Part shown: piece after piece, positions 48,416 through 58,374 of the stretch
Layout: the number at the start of each line of letters is the position of its first letter
Numbering within the stretch: the stretch's first letter is position 1
Source of the DNA: Firmicutes bacterium UBA6113
GTDB taxonomy: Bacteria > Bacillota > Clostridia > Tissierellales > Sedimentibacteraceae
Direction: 5' to 3'
Assembly (NCBI GenBank): GCA_002422545.1
Contig: DIWF01000037.1
Coordinates: forward strand, 72,233 to 136,232
DNA: 64,000 nucleotides
The notes under the pieces: generated by a model
What the model was told of the DNA's origin: nothing
Databases searched by the model: none
Seen by the model: the letters and a program-made list of their open reading frames with translations, nothing else
Made by a program: the position numbers and the translations under genes

Positions 48416-48976
48416 TCATCTGTCTGTTATGTTTTCGAAGGTGTAATCGTCACTGTCGTCTGAATCTTTACTGTTATCATCTGGTTTTGAGTACAGTGCC
48501 TCAAACAACGACAGACATCCCATGATTGTCATGGCTATACCTATTATAATTATTACCGTGTTTAGTGCTGCCTTGGAATTAATGATGCAATATGAAGCAA
48601 ACAATATACCTGCTCCTGAGACTATGAGCATTATTACATCAGAATAGTCGCTTTTTCTTATTGCGTTAAAATATATAGGAACAGTTAATATCAAAAGCAG
48701 TATTCCTGTTATGAACATTATTAGTTCGGGTCTGAACAACCCAAGAACTGCTGCAGTAACTAAAGCTGCATAATTGATTTTCTCTTTTGTTGTTAAGTAC
48801 TTGTATGTCATTTTAATGTTGGTCAGGCTGTAGACCAAAACAATAAGCATGGCCAGACGTATTGCTATGCTGCCAATGTATTTTGATGCCAATATAAATA
48901 CAATACCCGCCAATGTAAGGGACAGACTGATTATCTTCAATGTTCCGGTTTTTAAATTCATGTTGGAAAACAGCAT
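48416..48976 (-). CDS. Small multi-pass membrane protein (HdeD/DUF308-like)
   Basis: A 186-residue protein with six hydrophobic segments packed as three helix pairs (for example SLTLAGIVFILASKYIGSIAIRL split across two helices) and a polar acidic tail SKDSDDSDDYTF. The pattern resembles HdeD/DUF308 membrane proteins, whose function outside enterobacterial acid resistance is unknown. The ATG at 48976 follows AAGGGGTTGAGCAT. It is transcribed alone and divergent from the M14 carboxypeptidase. Confidence 0.6.
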   Translation of the reverse strand: MLFSNMNLKTGTLKIISLSLTLAGIVFILASKYIGSIAIRLAMLIVLVYSLTNIKMTYKYLTTKEKINYAALVTAAVLGLFRPELIMFITGILLLILTVPIYFNAIRKSDYSDVIMLIVSGAGILFASYCIINSKAALNTVIIIIGIAMTIMGCLSLFEALYSKPDDNSKDSDDSDDYTFENITDR

Positions 48977-49085
48977 ATGCTCAACCCCTTTTTATTTTGA
49001 TTTATTATAACATTTATAGATTTGGTTAGCAATATTAAAGATGGGATCCTTCGCTAAAGCTCAAGATGACTTAAAAAGGACGTTC

Positions 49086-49111
49086 CGGGCGGACACGAGG
49101 TCCGCCCCTAC
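49086..49111 (+). repeat. Solo GC-rich palindromic repeat unit
   Basis: CGGGCGGACACGAGGTCCG then CCCCTAC, in the divergent gap before the M14 gene; preceded at 49045-49070 by a fragment of the GGATCCTTCGCT repeat family. Confidence 0.7.
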
Positions 49112-49232
49112 AGCATGATAAGCAAAAAATTCAGAAGTTTTTAATATACTGGCTTTTATTGTTTTAAATTTATTGTATAATTGAAAATTTTTATATTATA
49201 ATAAACATATTACAAATGATGAGGAGATTGCG

Positions 49233-50246
49233 ATGTTCATAGTTGACACTTCTGATACGTACTATCTGGATAAAATATATGAAGACATGGATAAGCTTTG
49301 CAGTAAATACAGCGACATTTTAAGCATGAAGGTTATAGGCAAGTCTGTTGAAGGAAGAGATATTGTCGCCTTGAAAATAAGCGGAGAAAAAGATGAAAAA
49401 AATTACAAATCTAAGCCATCTGTTCTTTTCACAGGGGGGATTCATGCTCGGGAAGATTTTTCTGTAATGCTCTGCATGAAGATGATTGATTATTACTGCC
49501 GCTATTACAGTGAAGGGAAAGATTTTGAAAGTTATGATGTCAAGAAAATAATTGATGCTGTTGATTTGTTTTTTGTGCCTGTGGCCAACCCTGATGGACT
49601 GAACATTGTGCACCATGGTATAGAAGCTTCTTCTAATTATGAAAAGCTTAAGACAATGCAGATATGGGGTGAGGATCACACTTATTGGAAAGCCAATGCA
49701 AACGGCGTTGATTTAAACAAAAATTTTGATGACGGAAACTGGGAAATACGAACCTGTGTGCCCGGCACTGAAATTCCATGCTCAGATAGATTTAAAGGAT
49801 TTAAGGCCAACAGCGAACCTGAAACTATGGCACTCATTAATTTTTGCAATGAAAATCACTTTTCTCTCATGGTTACTTATCACTGCTCAGGAAACTGTAC
49901 ATTCTGGGCTGACAGCGGAACCCATGGTATGTTTAATGGACTTGACGAAAAAATTATGGATGAATTAAATAAAAAGTACATTTACAGAAAAACTAAAGTA
50001 AGTATTGACCCGAAAATATATGGCTGCGGATTTGAAAATTGGTTCAGAGCAAGAATGAAAAGACCTGCATTTTGCATAGAACTGTCTCCTTTTGTTGAAG
50101 GAGGGAAGCAGCATCCAGACAATATGTTTGATAAGCTTGTTTGGGAACATGCAAAGAGCACAGGGTTGTTTTTTGCAGAAAAGGCTGCTGAAATAGATGA
50201 TGAGATTTTTGGGGATGCTGAGAAATATGCTGCATTGACGAAGTAA
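49233..50246 (+). CDS. M14-family zinc carboxypeptidase
   Basis: A 337-residue metallopeptidase of the M14 family. Zinc ligands are His71 and Glu74 (GGIHARED) and His217 (VTYHCSG); the catalytic glutamate is Glu283 (FCIELSP); substrate-binding segments are VANPDGL and ANANGVDLNKNFD. There is no signal peptide, so it is probably cytoplasmic. M14 members in Clostridia often cut peptidoglycan peptides (gamma-D-glutamyl-diamino acid), but the substrate here is not fixed by sequence. ATG follows GAGGAGATTGCG. Confidence 0.9.
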   Translation: MFIVDTSDTYYLDKIYEDMDKLCSKYSDILSMKVIGKSVEGRDIVALKISGEKDEKNYKSKPSVLFTGGIHAREDFSVMLCMKMIDYYCRYYSEGKDFESYDVKKIIDAVDLFFVPVANPDGLNIVHHGIEASSNYEKLKTMQIWGEDHTYWKANANGVDLNKNFDDGNWEIRTCVPGTEIPCSDRFKGFKANSEPETMALINFCNENHFSLMVTYHCSGNCTFWADSGTHGMFNGLDEKIMDELNKKYIYRKTKVSIDPKIYGCGFENWFRARMKRPAFCIELSPFVEGGKQHPDNMFDKLVWEHAKSTGLFFAEKAAEIDDEIFGDAEKYAALTK

Positions 50247-50266
50247 TTTAAAAATATAGATTTATA

Positions 50267-50427
50267 CGGGAGGACACAAGGTCCTCCCCTACATGATTTT
50301 ATTTGAAGGTTTTGTTGGGTTCTATGATAACGTAATAATAAATGTGGGCGGGCACAAGACCCGCCCCTACGAGATTAAATATCAGGATTTTGTTTAGTTC
50401 TGCGGGAGGACACGAGGTCATCCCCTA
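50267..50427 (+). repeat. Cluster of three solo GC-rich palindromic repeat units
   Basis: Units at 50267-50292, 50344-50370 and 50402-50427, all in plus orientation, fill most of the gap between the M14 gene and cinA. Stem sequences differ (GGAGGAC, GGCGGGC, GGAGGAC) but the matching arm usually changes with them. Confidence 0.75.
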
Positions 50428-50534
50428 CGGATTGAAAAGAAATATATTTTTGACAGTTACAAACAATGTGTTGTATTATAATATTTTTTGAACTATATTA
50501 GTTTTATGTAATTTACAATTATTGGAGGAAAAAG

Positions 50535-51794
50535 ATGAATGCTGAAATACTTTGCGTAGGTACTGAGCTTTTGCATGGAGACATAGTCAATACAAATGCC
50601 CAATATATATCTAAAAAACTGGCTGAAATAGCCATTGATGTCCACTATCAATCTGTTGTGGGCGACAATCCAGGCAGGATTAAAAAAGGCTTTGACATAG
50701 GATTTTCAAGAGCTAACATTGTAATATGCACAGGAGGCCTAGGACCCACGCAGGATGATATTACAAAGGAAGCCTTGGCCGAATACTTCAATGTTGAAAT
50801 GGTTTATGACGAAAAAAGTTATCAGCATGTGAAGGAGTTGTACTCCCGTTTTAGAAAAGACTTTCCCAAGAACAACATGAGGCAGGCATATTTTCCAAAA
50901 GGGTCAATTATACTTGATAATACCAATGGCACTGCCAACGCATGCATATTAAAGGGTGAAGACAGCGAAGGAAATATCAAAATAGGAATATTACTTCCGG
51001 GGCCTCCTAAGGAAATGGAGCCTCTCATGGACAATGAAGTCATACCTTATCTGAAACAATTCTCAAATCAGGTTGTTTACGGTGAAAAGCTGGTTGTAGT
51101 CAACATCGGTGAATCCGCTGCCGAAGAAATGATTCTGGACATAATTGAAAATCAAACTAACCCTACAATTGCTCCATATGCCAGCGCAGGCAAGGTAATA
51201 TTCAGAATAACCGCCAAGGCAGACAGCAAGGAGAAATGCATTGAGCTTATTAAACCTGTGAAAGAAGAACTCATCAACCGATTCGGCAAAAACAACGCAT
51301 ACGTTACAGAAACAGGTAAGGTAGAAGATAAGACTGCAGAGCTATTGATAGAGAAAAACATTACTATAGCAACAGCTGAATCATGCACAGGCGGAATGAT
51401 AGCTTCCAGATTAATAAGTTATCCCGGTATATCCAAAGTCTTTATGGAAGGTTTTGTAACATACAGCAATGAAGCTAAAATGAATACACTGCAGGTCAAA
51501 AGAGAAACTCTGGAGCAGTTTGGAGCAGTCAGCGAAGAAACAGCCAAGGAAATGGCATATGGTGCTGCTCAGGCAGCAGGAACAGACCTAGGCGTATCAA
51601 CAACAGGAGTGGCAGGTCCTGATGGCGGCACAGAAGAAAAACCTGTTGGATTGGTTTATATATGCGTATACTACAAGGGCAAGTTCAATGTTTTGAAGAT
51701 AAAAAATACAGGTTCCCGTGAAATTATTAGGGACAGAGCGGCTACTTCTGCTTTGGATCTTGTAAGGAGCAGTATTGAAGAAAACTTCCAATAA
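50535..51794 (+). CDS. cinA: CinA: nicotinamide-nucleotide amidohydrolase / ADP-ribose pyrophosphatase family
   Basis: A 419-residue two-domain protein. The N-terminal MoaB/MogA-like COG1058 domain (about 1-170) starts MNAEILCVGTELLHGDIVNT with CTGGLGPTQDD; a linker follows; the C-terminal PncC domain (about 260-419) has TAESCTGGMIASRL with the catalytic serine and GVAGPDGGTEEKPVG. The PncC domain deamidates nicotinamide mononucleotide; full-length CinA is tied to NAD recycling and, in some bacteria, competence. ATG at 50535 follows GGAGGAAAAAG. In many Firmicutes recA lies downstream; here it does not. Confidence 0.94.
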   Translation: MNAEILCVGTELLHGDIVNTNAQYISKKLAEIAIDVHYQSVVGDNPGRIKKGFDIGFSRANIVICTGGLGPTQDDITKEALAEYFNVEMVYDEKSYQHVKELYSRFRKDFPKNNMRQAYFPKGSIILDNTNGTANACILKGEDSEGNIKIGILLPGPPKEMEPLMDNEVIPYLKQFSNQVVYGEKLVVVNIGESAAEEMILDIIENQTNPTIAPYASAGKVIFRITAKADSKEKCIELIKPVKEELINRFGKNNAYVTETGKVEDKTAELLIEKNITIATAESCTGGMIASRLISYPGISKVFMEGFVTYSNEAKMNTLQVKRETLEQFGAVSEETAKEMAYGAAQAAGTDLGVSTTGVAGPDGGTEEKPVGLVYICVYYKGKFNVLKIKNTGSREIIRDRAATSALDLVRSSIEENFQ

Positions 51795-52060
51795 TTAAGA
51801 ATTAAGAGTTAAGAGTTAAAAATTGAAAGATAAAAGATGAGATCCCGCAGTTTCGCATACAAATTTATTTATTTGCTACCTCTCATATAAATTTGGTGCT
51901 CATTGCGAATGACCTACCGCTATTTTTCAGAAAAACACCTGAAAAATAGGGTTAGGGCAACTTTCGCCTTCGCTCAGGATGACATAGCTAAAATTTTGTA
52001 TATAATAAAGAATCTTTCATTCATAAGTTCGGGCGGACACGAGGTCCGCCCCTACGTATT
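51794..52060. repeat. Stack of dispersed repeats between cinA and the LonB gene
   Basis: In order: AATTAAGAGTTAAGAG-type repeat (51794-51820), a hairpin CTATTTTTCAG/CTGAAAAATAG (51920-51949), a CTTCGCTCAGGATGACA fragment (51970-51990) and a solo GC-rich palindrome in plus orientation (52030-52055). No gene is seen in this 367-base convergent gap. Confidence 0.6.
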
Positions 52061-52125
52061 GAGTGATAAACGTTATGCCCGTTCAGATTTGTTCTGACAT
52101 AGCAAAGTTTTATAAGATAAAATTA

Positions 52126-52160
52126 ACCGACTGGTGAGGTAACTTGCCAGCCGGTATTAT
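52126..52160 (+). terminator. Probable terminator between cinA and the LonB gene
   Basis: Stem ACCG-CTGG / CCAG-CGGT (52126-52155) followed by ATTATTTTATTT; weak T-runs on both strands, so it may act both ways. Confidence 0.5.
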
Positions 52161-52161
52161 T

Positions 52162-54645
52162 TTATTTATCTGTATTGTCTGCCAGTATTCTGTTATATTC
52201 GCTCAGTTTCTGATCTGCCAGGTAGAATATGCTGTCCATTGGATAATCGCCGTATACACTCTTTTCTCCTGCTTCAACTCCTGTAAGAAGTTCAAGTCCT
52301 TCCTCTATGGTTTTGACAGCATAAATATTAAAAACACCCTTGACCACAGCTTCCACAACTTCATCCTTTAACATAAGGTTGTCAACATTGCTTTCAGGAA
52401 TTATTACTCCTTGGTTTCCTGTCAGTCCCTTAATGGAGCATATATCAAAAAATCCTTCAATTTTTTCATTGACACCTCCAATGGGCTGAATTTCACCCAT
52501 CTGATTCACTGAACCGGTCACTGCAAGATTTTGTTTTATGGGGACATTTGAGAGGCTTGATAAAATTGCATAAAGCTCTGCGCTTGATGCACTGTCACCT
52601 TCAACTCCTCCGTAAAGCTGCTCAAAAGTCACCTGAGCCGTAAGACCAAATTGTTTTTCCTGTGCAAATTTTCCTCCAAGGTATCCGTTAAGAGTAAGCA
52701 CTCCTTTTGAATGGATGTTACCGCTCATTTGTGTTTCTCTCTCAATGTTGATTATCCCCTGTCGTCCTGTGTACGTCCTGGCTGTTATTCTTGAAGGAAT
52801 TCCAAAAGCATATCCCGAAGCATCCATTACGGACAATCCGTTTACCTGTCCCACCACAGCTCCTTCTGTGTCTATGAGCACTTTTTTATTAAGAATCTGC
52901 TCCTGCATTTTTTCTTCGAGCATGTTGGAGCGATATTTTTTGTTCTTTATTGCCTTGTCTACATGGTATGCATCCACAAATTCCGAATTGTCTGATTCAG
53001 CCAGTGCCGATGATTCATAAACTATTTCGCTTACTACATTGAATCTTGTTGAAAGTTTGTTTTGATTTTCAGCAAGTCTTGAGCCCATTTCAACCACTCT
53101 TGCCAGTGCTCTGCAGTTGAAGTGCTTCAAGTGCTGCTTTTCACACACTGAGCCTATAAATGAAACATATTGCCTTATATTTTCCTGGTTTCTGTCCATT
53201 TCAATGTCAAAATCCACATTCACCTTAAACAGCTTCTTGAAATCCTCATCGGAAGACAAGAGATAATAGTACATATAGCTTCCAACCAATATTACTTTAA
53301 CATTAAGAGGTATGGGCTGAGGCTTCAATGTCACTGTAGGCACAAATCTGGTCTGTTCACCGATGTTTTCCACAACGGCCTGCTTGTACTTAAGCGCCTT
53401 TTTTAGTGCATCCCAGGCATATGGGTCCATGAGGAGATCTTTAGCCTGGAGAATCAGATATCCTCCGTTTGCCCTTTGTAATGCTCCTGCTTTTATCATT
53501 GTAAAATCAGTCATTGTGGTCATCATGAGGCTCTTGTATTCTATTTTCCCGAACAAATTGTAGTAATAAGGATTGCTTTCTATGATTACCGGAGCTCCTG
53601 TTGCTTTTTCATTGTTTACAAACAGGTTGACTTTGTACCTTACAAATGGGTCCTTGCTGTCTTTTGATTCAAAAAACCTGCCGTCAAAGAGCATTTCTTC
53701 ATCTTCATCGGTTGTTTCAGTTTCTTCCTGTGCTTCAGTAGCTATTTCATCATTTACCATGTGGTGCACACTGCTGAATATGCTGTGGTTTTCTGCAGCA
53801 TCCTTAAGCACCTTGTCAAGATAATCGACAATTGCAGGTATTTCCTTGTATTTTTCCTTAAGTTGATTTATGAGAGGTTCTGCTGCAAAATGTGCAGTTT
53901 GTTTTTCCAGGTCTATTGTCTGCTCCTCGGAAATTCTCTGGAGAACCTGTCCATCACGTATGCGGTCGTCAATTTCCTTGGCAAGCTTGTTTCTGCTTAT
54001 TTCTATTTTTTCCTTTGTATCCACAGGAAGCTGGTTGTATTCATCAGGCGTTATGAGCCTGTTGTCTTTGAGAGGTATCAAAAGTATCTTTGTTCCTGCC
54101 TGTTGTATTCCAAAACCTGCAGTTACAGCAATTTTTTCAATGTCTCCCAATATGGACGCCATTTTTTCGCTCACCTTTTGAACAATGGTTTCCTTCTGCT
54201 GCTGAAAATTGCTTCCTTCAAATGCTTTCGGTATATACACGGCAAAATTTGCAATTAATTTTTCCATATCCTTCTGAAAAATTTTCCCCTGGCCTGCAGG
54301 GAGCGTTATTGCCAGTGGTTTATCCCACTCGTTGAAATTATTGATATAGCACCAGTCTCCAGGTATTTTTCCTTTAGCGGCTTCATTGTTTACAACTGAT
54401 TGAGCATATGTGCTCTTTCCTGTTCCCTGGTGACCGAGAATAAATATGTTGTAGCCGGCAGCATTCATAGAAAGACCAAACTCCATTGACTTTACCGCCC
54501 TGTCCTGTCCGATGACTCCCTTAGGAAAATTCACATCCCTTGAAGTGCCGCAGAAATTAAGTTCATCTTCAGCTATACAGTCTTTCTTTAGCTTATTTGT
54601 GGGCACCTTGTATTTATCTATGTTAATTTTGTCAGTGTAATCCAT
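52162..54645 (-). CDS. LonB-type ATP-dependent protease (YcbZ/LonC-like)
   Basis: An 827-residue Lon-family protease. An N-terminal domain carries Walker A GHQGTGKST (71-79), then a long helical insert (about 190-290) and AAA+ remainder with GGYLILQAKDLL. The protease domain (about 600-800) contains GDSASSAELYA with the catalytic serine and GGVNEKIEGFF with the catalytic lysine, the Ser-Lys dyad in LonB-like context. This architecture fits the YcbZ/LonC group rather than classical LonA. Role: probably degradation of damaged or regulatory proteins. AAAGGAGGATAT precedes the ATG. It is monocistronic. Confidence 0.9.
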   Translation of the reverse strand: MDYTDKINIDKYKVPTNKLKKDCIAEDELNFCGTSRDVNFPKGVIGQDRAVKSMEFGLSMNAAGYNIFILGHQGTGKSTYAQSVVNNEAAKGKIPGDWCYINNFNEWDKPLAITLPAGQGKIFQKDMEKLIANFAVYIPKAFEGSNFQQQKETIVQKVSEKMASILGDIEKIAVTAGFGIQQAGTKILLIPLKDNRLITPDEYNQLPVDTKEKIEISRNKLAKEIDDRIRDGQVLQRISEEQTIDLEKQTAHFAAEPLINQLKEKYKEIPAIVDYLDKVLKDAAENHSIFSSVHHMVNDEIATEAQEETETTDEDEEMLFDGRFFESKDSKDPFVRYKVNLFVNNEKATGAPVIIESNPYYYNLFGKIEYKSLMMTTMTDFTMIKAGALQRANGGYLILQAKDLLMDPYAWDALKKALKYKQAVVENIGEQTRFVPTVTLKPQPIPLNVKVILVGSYMYYYLLSSDEDFKKLFKVNVDFDIEMDRNQENIRQYVSFIGSVCEKQHLKHFNCRALARVVEMGSRLAENQNKLSTRFNVVSEIVYESSALAESDNSEFVDAYHVDKAIKNKKYRSNMLEEKMQEQILNKKVLIDTEGAVVGQVNGLSVMDASGYAFGIPSRITARTYTGRQGIINIERETQMSGNIHSKGVLTLNGYLGGKFAQEKQFGLTAQVTFEQLYGGVEGDSASSAELYAILSSLSNVPIKQNLAVTGSVNQMGEIQPIGGVNEKIEGFFDICSIKGLTGNQGVIIPESNVDNLMLKDEVVEAVVKGVFNIYAVKTIEEGLELLTGVEAGEKSVYGDYPMDSIFYLADQKLSEYNRILADNTDK

Positions 54646-54811
54646 ATATCCTCCTTTAGAATAATCACTTTAGTCTACATATACCCTTCAATTATGAAAT
54701 TAAACGAAAATATGCAAATTGGATAATATGTCCTGCTGAATTTAAAAGTTGTCCACAGCATGAGTTGTTTTTAAAAATATTTATCAACATTCTGCACAAA
54801 ATTTTAAAAAT

Positions 54812-54834
54812 AAAAAGGCAGGTATAAACCCGCC
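54812..54834 (-). terminator. Terminator of the ABC exporter operon
   Basis: Stem GGCGGG / CCTGCC with six-base loop, followed on the minus strand by TTTTTATTTTT. Confidence 0.6.
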
Positions 54835-54836
54835 GT

Positions 54837-54863
54837 GCGGGAGGACACGAGGTCCTCCCCTAC
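54837..54863 (+). repeat. Solo GC-rich palindromic repeat unit
   Basis: GCGGGAGGACACGAGGTCC then TCCCCTAC, between the ABC operon end and the LonB promoter region. Confidence 0.7.
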
Positions 54864-54917
54864 ATTATTGATATAAGTTTGTTATATAACTGAGGCAGTA
54901 CTTGCCTAAAATACAAT

Positions 54918-56090
54918 TTACTCTGTTTTCAAAATCTTGACTCCTGCTGCAAAGAAGACCGCTCCCATTCCCATGAGCACAGCAGTTGGTAGCATTGCCA
55001 CTTCAAACCCCATTCCCTTGCTTGCTATTCCTTCTATTCCCTGCATCGCCCATTTTTGAGGAGTAAGTTCCGCGAGGAACAAAAGAGCCTTGTTGTTGAC
55101 TATATCAAGAGGCCACATACACCCCCCAAGCATGGATGTGCTGGTCAATACAACCGGAACAATTGCACCAAGCTGAGCCTGTGTCTTTACAAAACCCGAC
55201 ATCATAAGACCCAGAGATGTAACTGCAAATATGAATGCAGCTGCAACCATCAATACACCGGACATACTGTTTCCCCAGTCAACTCCAAGCAGGTAGTTTC
55301 CACACAAAATTAGCACTCCCATCTGAACAACTCCCGCCAGATACGCAACCACCATGCTTCCTCCAAGTATGGAAGACTTTGAAACCGGGGATATGAGCAT
55401 CCTTTCCCAAGTCTTGTACTGCCTGTCGCTTAATATTGTTCCTATAGAAAACACCATAGTGTACATAGAGAAAAACAATGTAAATCCTATCATGGTATGC
55501 TTCATGCCGTCGTAACCTGACTGGTTCTTTGTATGGGCAATTGTAGATGTTACTTTCATAGGATTCTTGTATTTCCATGAATCCATGGCACTTGCATATG
55601 ATTTGACTCTTACAGCTTCTGCATCAATCAGATTATTTTGAGAACTCACATAATCCGACGTAATATCTGCAATTTTAACTGCACCTGCCATTTTTGAAGC
55701 AATGCTTGTTACTGCCTGCTGAAGGGTGAGAATCATTGTGTCATCCTTTATTTTTACGAATCCAAGTGACACTTTATCCCCTGAAATGAGACTTTCTTCG
55801 AATCCGTTATAAACAACCATTGCCACGCTTACGTTACCTTCCTGGACTTTTTTAGAGGCTTCATCCATGTCAGTTACAACAAAGTTAAATGAATTGTTTG
55901 TTTTAAGCTCATCAATGAGCATTTCAGAATAGCCGCTTCTATCTTCATCGATTATCATAATCTCAGGCCTGTAGGTGTTAAATGAAATTCCAAACACAGC
56001 CGTCAGCACAAGTGCCATTCCAGTCATGAGTACAAAAACCAGCACGTCGTCCTTAAGCCTTAACAGCCTTAACTTTATTATGCTTAACAT
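54918..56090 (-). CDS. ABC-2 type permease, LnrN-like
   Basis: A 390-residue membrane protein of the ABC2_membrane_3 type: one N-terminal helix (about 17-36), a large extracytoplasmic loop (about 38-205), then five to six helices (207-388). TLFFSMYTMVFSIGTILSDRQYKTWERMLISPVSKSSILGG (across residues 212-250) is the conserved coupling region. It overlaps the preceding permease gene by 38 nt and is the last gene of the exporter operon. Both permeases together with the ATPase resemble LnrLMN (YfiLMN) of Bacillus, an exporter of linear polyene antibiotics; the substrate here is unknown. Confidence 0.86.
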   Translation of the reverse strand: MLSIIKLRLLRLKDDVLVFVLMTGMALVLTAVFGISFNTYRPEIMIIDEDRSGYSEMLIDELKTNNSFNFVVTDMDEASKKVQEGNVSVAMVVYNGFEESLISGDKVSLGFVKIKDDTMILTLQQAVTSIASKMAGAVKIADITSDYVSSQNNLIDAEAVRVKSYASAMDSWKYKNPMKVTSTIAHTKNQSGYDGMKHTMIGFTLFFSMYTMVFSIGTILSDRQYKTWERMLISPVSKSSILGGSMVVAYLAGVVQMGVLILCGNYLLGVDWGNSMSGVLMVAAAFIFAVTSLGLMMSGFVKTQAQLGAIVPVVLTSTSMLGGCMWPLDIVNNKALLFLAELTPQKWAMQGIEGIASKGMGFEVAMLPTAVLMGMGAVFFAAGVKILKTE

Positions 56091-57426
56091 AATGTTCCTC
56101 CTTTCCCCTTAACACTGCAACAGAGAGAATTAAAAATACCAAGCCTATTAAACCAAGAGCTGCAACACTTTTTATTACATCATTGAGCCCATATCCGGAC
56201 ATTACCTTAAGATAAGATTTAAGGGCTAATCCGTTCAAGGACAGGAAGCTTAAGTTTTGTATTACTTCAGGCATAACGTCAACCGGAAAGAAACTTCCTC
56301 CAAGAAGAGCCATTATTTGTATGATTGCAGACTCAAATGTGTTGGCAAGTTTGAAGTTGCCTGCCTTGAAAGTTGCAGAAGCAATGAATGTTCCAAGTCC
56401 TGCAACAGCAAATGCTGCAGCAGCACTGATAATAGCTGTATTTATAATGCTCCCCCACTGAACCTTGAGAACAAAGTGCGAGTAAATTGTCATTATTGTA
56501 ATTTGTATGGAAGAAAGCAAAAACACAACCACAAATTTTCCCGACAAAATGCCGAACCTTGATGTTCCTGCTATTATCATCCTTTGATATGTCTTGTTTT
56601 CCTTTTCCTCCAGAAGCATTCTTCCCCCATGGCCTGCAGAAAAAAGAATAAACATGGACATCATGGCAGCTGCGTAGTAATCAGCACTTGTTATACTCTT
56701 TCTGCCTTCAACCAACACATCCTTTATTTCAATGTTCATATCCTCAATCACACTTGTAACTTCTTCCATCACATCGTCCAGATTCTTTAGTTCTCCCACA
56801 CCATTAGCCATTGCTTCTTCAATAATAACATTCTTTCCGATGATGACCGATGACATTGCACTGGAATAGGCTTCCATAACGGATTTTACTACCACTCCTT
56901 CAATGCTTTTATCAGGATGCACCTCAACCTTGATGTCAACATTGTTTCTGAATGGAGTGACAAGGTTTATTTTCATGTCATACACAAATTTTTCCGGAAG
57001 AGTCACCACTGCCGAAACTTCTTTCTTATCAAGAAGCTCCATTGCAGTTTTTTCGTCTACGATTCTGTATGATATGATTTTTGAAACTTCATCGCTTCCC
57101 AGAAATTCTTCAAAAAATATTCTTTCAGGATCAACATCCCGGCTTGAATCACCAAGTTCATTGATGGTTTCTTCACCCATGTTTTTTGAAAAAATACCGT
57201 TTCTCAACGTTTCATCAAACATCCTTGAATCCTCATCCCCGTTATACAGCTTTACAACTGCAATTTTCACACTTTCATCGAAGTAATCTCCGTCAGAAAA
57301 TGAAGATTTCAAGGCAAAACTCAATATTGTCATCAATATGAGAGGCATGATTATAATTATGGCTACTGCATGTTTATCACTTAAAATTGTTTTCAAATCT
57401 TTAATAATAATACTCAACATCTTCAT
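56053..57426 (-). CDS. ABC-2 type permease, LnrM-like
   Basis: A 457-residue membrane protein with the same fold as the next gene: one N-terminal helix (about 20-40), a large outside loop (about 42-250) and five to six C-terminal helices (255-440). MMSMFILFSAGHGGRMLLEE-KENKTYQRM is the conserved cytoplasmic coupling segment. AAGGTGATCCT precedes the ATG. It begins 10 bases after the ATPase stop and overlaps the next permease gene, so the three are translated as a unit. Substrate unknown. Confidence 0.86.
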   Translation of the reverse strand: MKMLSIIIKDLKTILSDKHAVAIIIIMPLILMTILSFALKSSFSDGDYFDESVKIAVVKLYNGDEDSRMFDETLRNGIFSKNMGEETINELGDSSRDVDPERIFFEEFLGSDEVSKIISYRIVDEKTAMELLDKKEVSAVVTLPEKFVYDMKINLVTPFRNNVDIKVEVHPDKSIEGVVVKSVMEAYSSAMSSVIIGKNVIIEEAMANGVGELKNLDDVMEEVTSVIEDMNIEIKDVLVEGRKSITSADYYAAAMMSMFILFSAGHGGRMLLEEKENKTYQRMIIAGTSRFGILSGKFVVVFLLSSIQITIMTIYSHFVLKVQWGSIINTAIISAAAAFAVAGLGTFIASATFKAGNFKLANTFESAIIQIMALLGGSFFPVDVMPEVIQNLSFLSLNGLALKSYLKVMSGYGLNDVIKSVAALGLIGLVFLILSVAVLRGKEEHYVKHNKVKAVKA

Positions 57427-57435
57427 AGGATCACC

Positions 57436-58365
57436 TTAATCCCTAAGGGCTTTTCCCGTCAAATGAAGAAACACAGCTTCAAGATTGGGTTTTTTGACGT
57501 CAATTGACTTTATAAACATTCCGCCTTCAGAAACCTTCAAAGCAATCTCAGCAAGAAGAGTATCGGCATTCTCTCCGTGGAGCACAACGGTGTCATCAGA
57601 AATTCTTGCATCAGACACACCATTGATTTCTTTAAGTTTCTCGGCTATTAAGCTGTCCATCCTGTTCAGTCTCACATTTATCTGTGTTTTTTCCCGAATC
57701 ATTTCCACAAGTTCATCCTGGCTACCGGAAGCTATGATTTTCCCTTCGTCCATGATACAAACCTTATTGCAGAGATATTCCACTTCCTCCATGTAATGGC
57801 TGGTGTAGATTATTGTAATGCCCTGCTTGTTTAGTCTGAGCACTGTGTCAAGTATGTGGTTTCTTGACTGAGGATCTATTCCAACGGTGGGTTCATCCAT
57901 TATGAGCATCTCAGGCGTGTGAAGGAGGGCAGCTCCAATGTTAAGCCTCCTCTTCATGCCCCCTGAGTATTTGTCAACCCTGTCTTTTAATCGGCCGTTA
58001 AGCTCAATTATATCAGACACTTCATCTATTCTTTTCTTAAGAAGGTCTCCCTTAAGTCCGTATATGCTTCCCCAAAACCTGAGGTTTTCATATCCGGAAA
58101 GGGTAGGATAAAGAGCTATTTCCTGGGGAACAACCCCCAGTCTTTGTCTGACTGACTTCTGGTTATCAAATATACTTTTTCCATCGTACAATATTTCCCC
58201 TGCGGAAGGAGCTAGCAATGTTGATATCATGGAGATAGTTGTGGACTTTCCTGCACCGTTTGGGCCCAGCAGCCCAAACACATCTCCTTTTTTAACCTCA
58301 AAGCTGACTCCGTCAACAGCATTTATTTTTCCAAAACTTTTATACAAATTTTCAACTTTTAACAT
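57436..58365 (-). CDS. ABC transporter ATP-binding protein, LnrL-like
   Basis: A 309-residue ATPase of the DrrA/CcmA type. Walker A GPNGAGKST (34-42), Q-loop VVPQEIALYP, signature YSGGMKRRLN, Walker B LLIMDEPTVGID and the switch histidine in YTSHYMEE. The ~80-residue C-terminal extension (from about 225) is typical of DrrA-like exporters. It energises the two permeases encoded downstream. AGGGG precedes the ATG at 58365, 9 bases after the lipoprotein gene. Confidence 0.93.
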   Translation of the reverse strand: MLKVENLYKSFGKINAVDGVSFEVKKGDVFGLLGPNGAGKSTTISMISTLLAPSAGEILYDGKSIFDNQKSVRQRLGVVPQEIALYPTLSGYENLRFWGSIYGLKGDLLKKRIDEVSDIIELNGRLKDRVDKYSGGMKRRLNIGAALLHTPEMLIMDEPTVGIDPQSRNHILDTVLRLNKQGITIIYTSHYMEEVEYLCNKVCIMDEGKIIASGSQDELVEMIREKTQINVRLNRMDSLIAEKLKEINGVSDARISDDTVVLHGENADTLLAEIALKVSEGGMFIKSIDVKKPNLEAVFLHLTGKALRD

Positions 58366-58374
58366 GACACACCC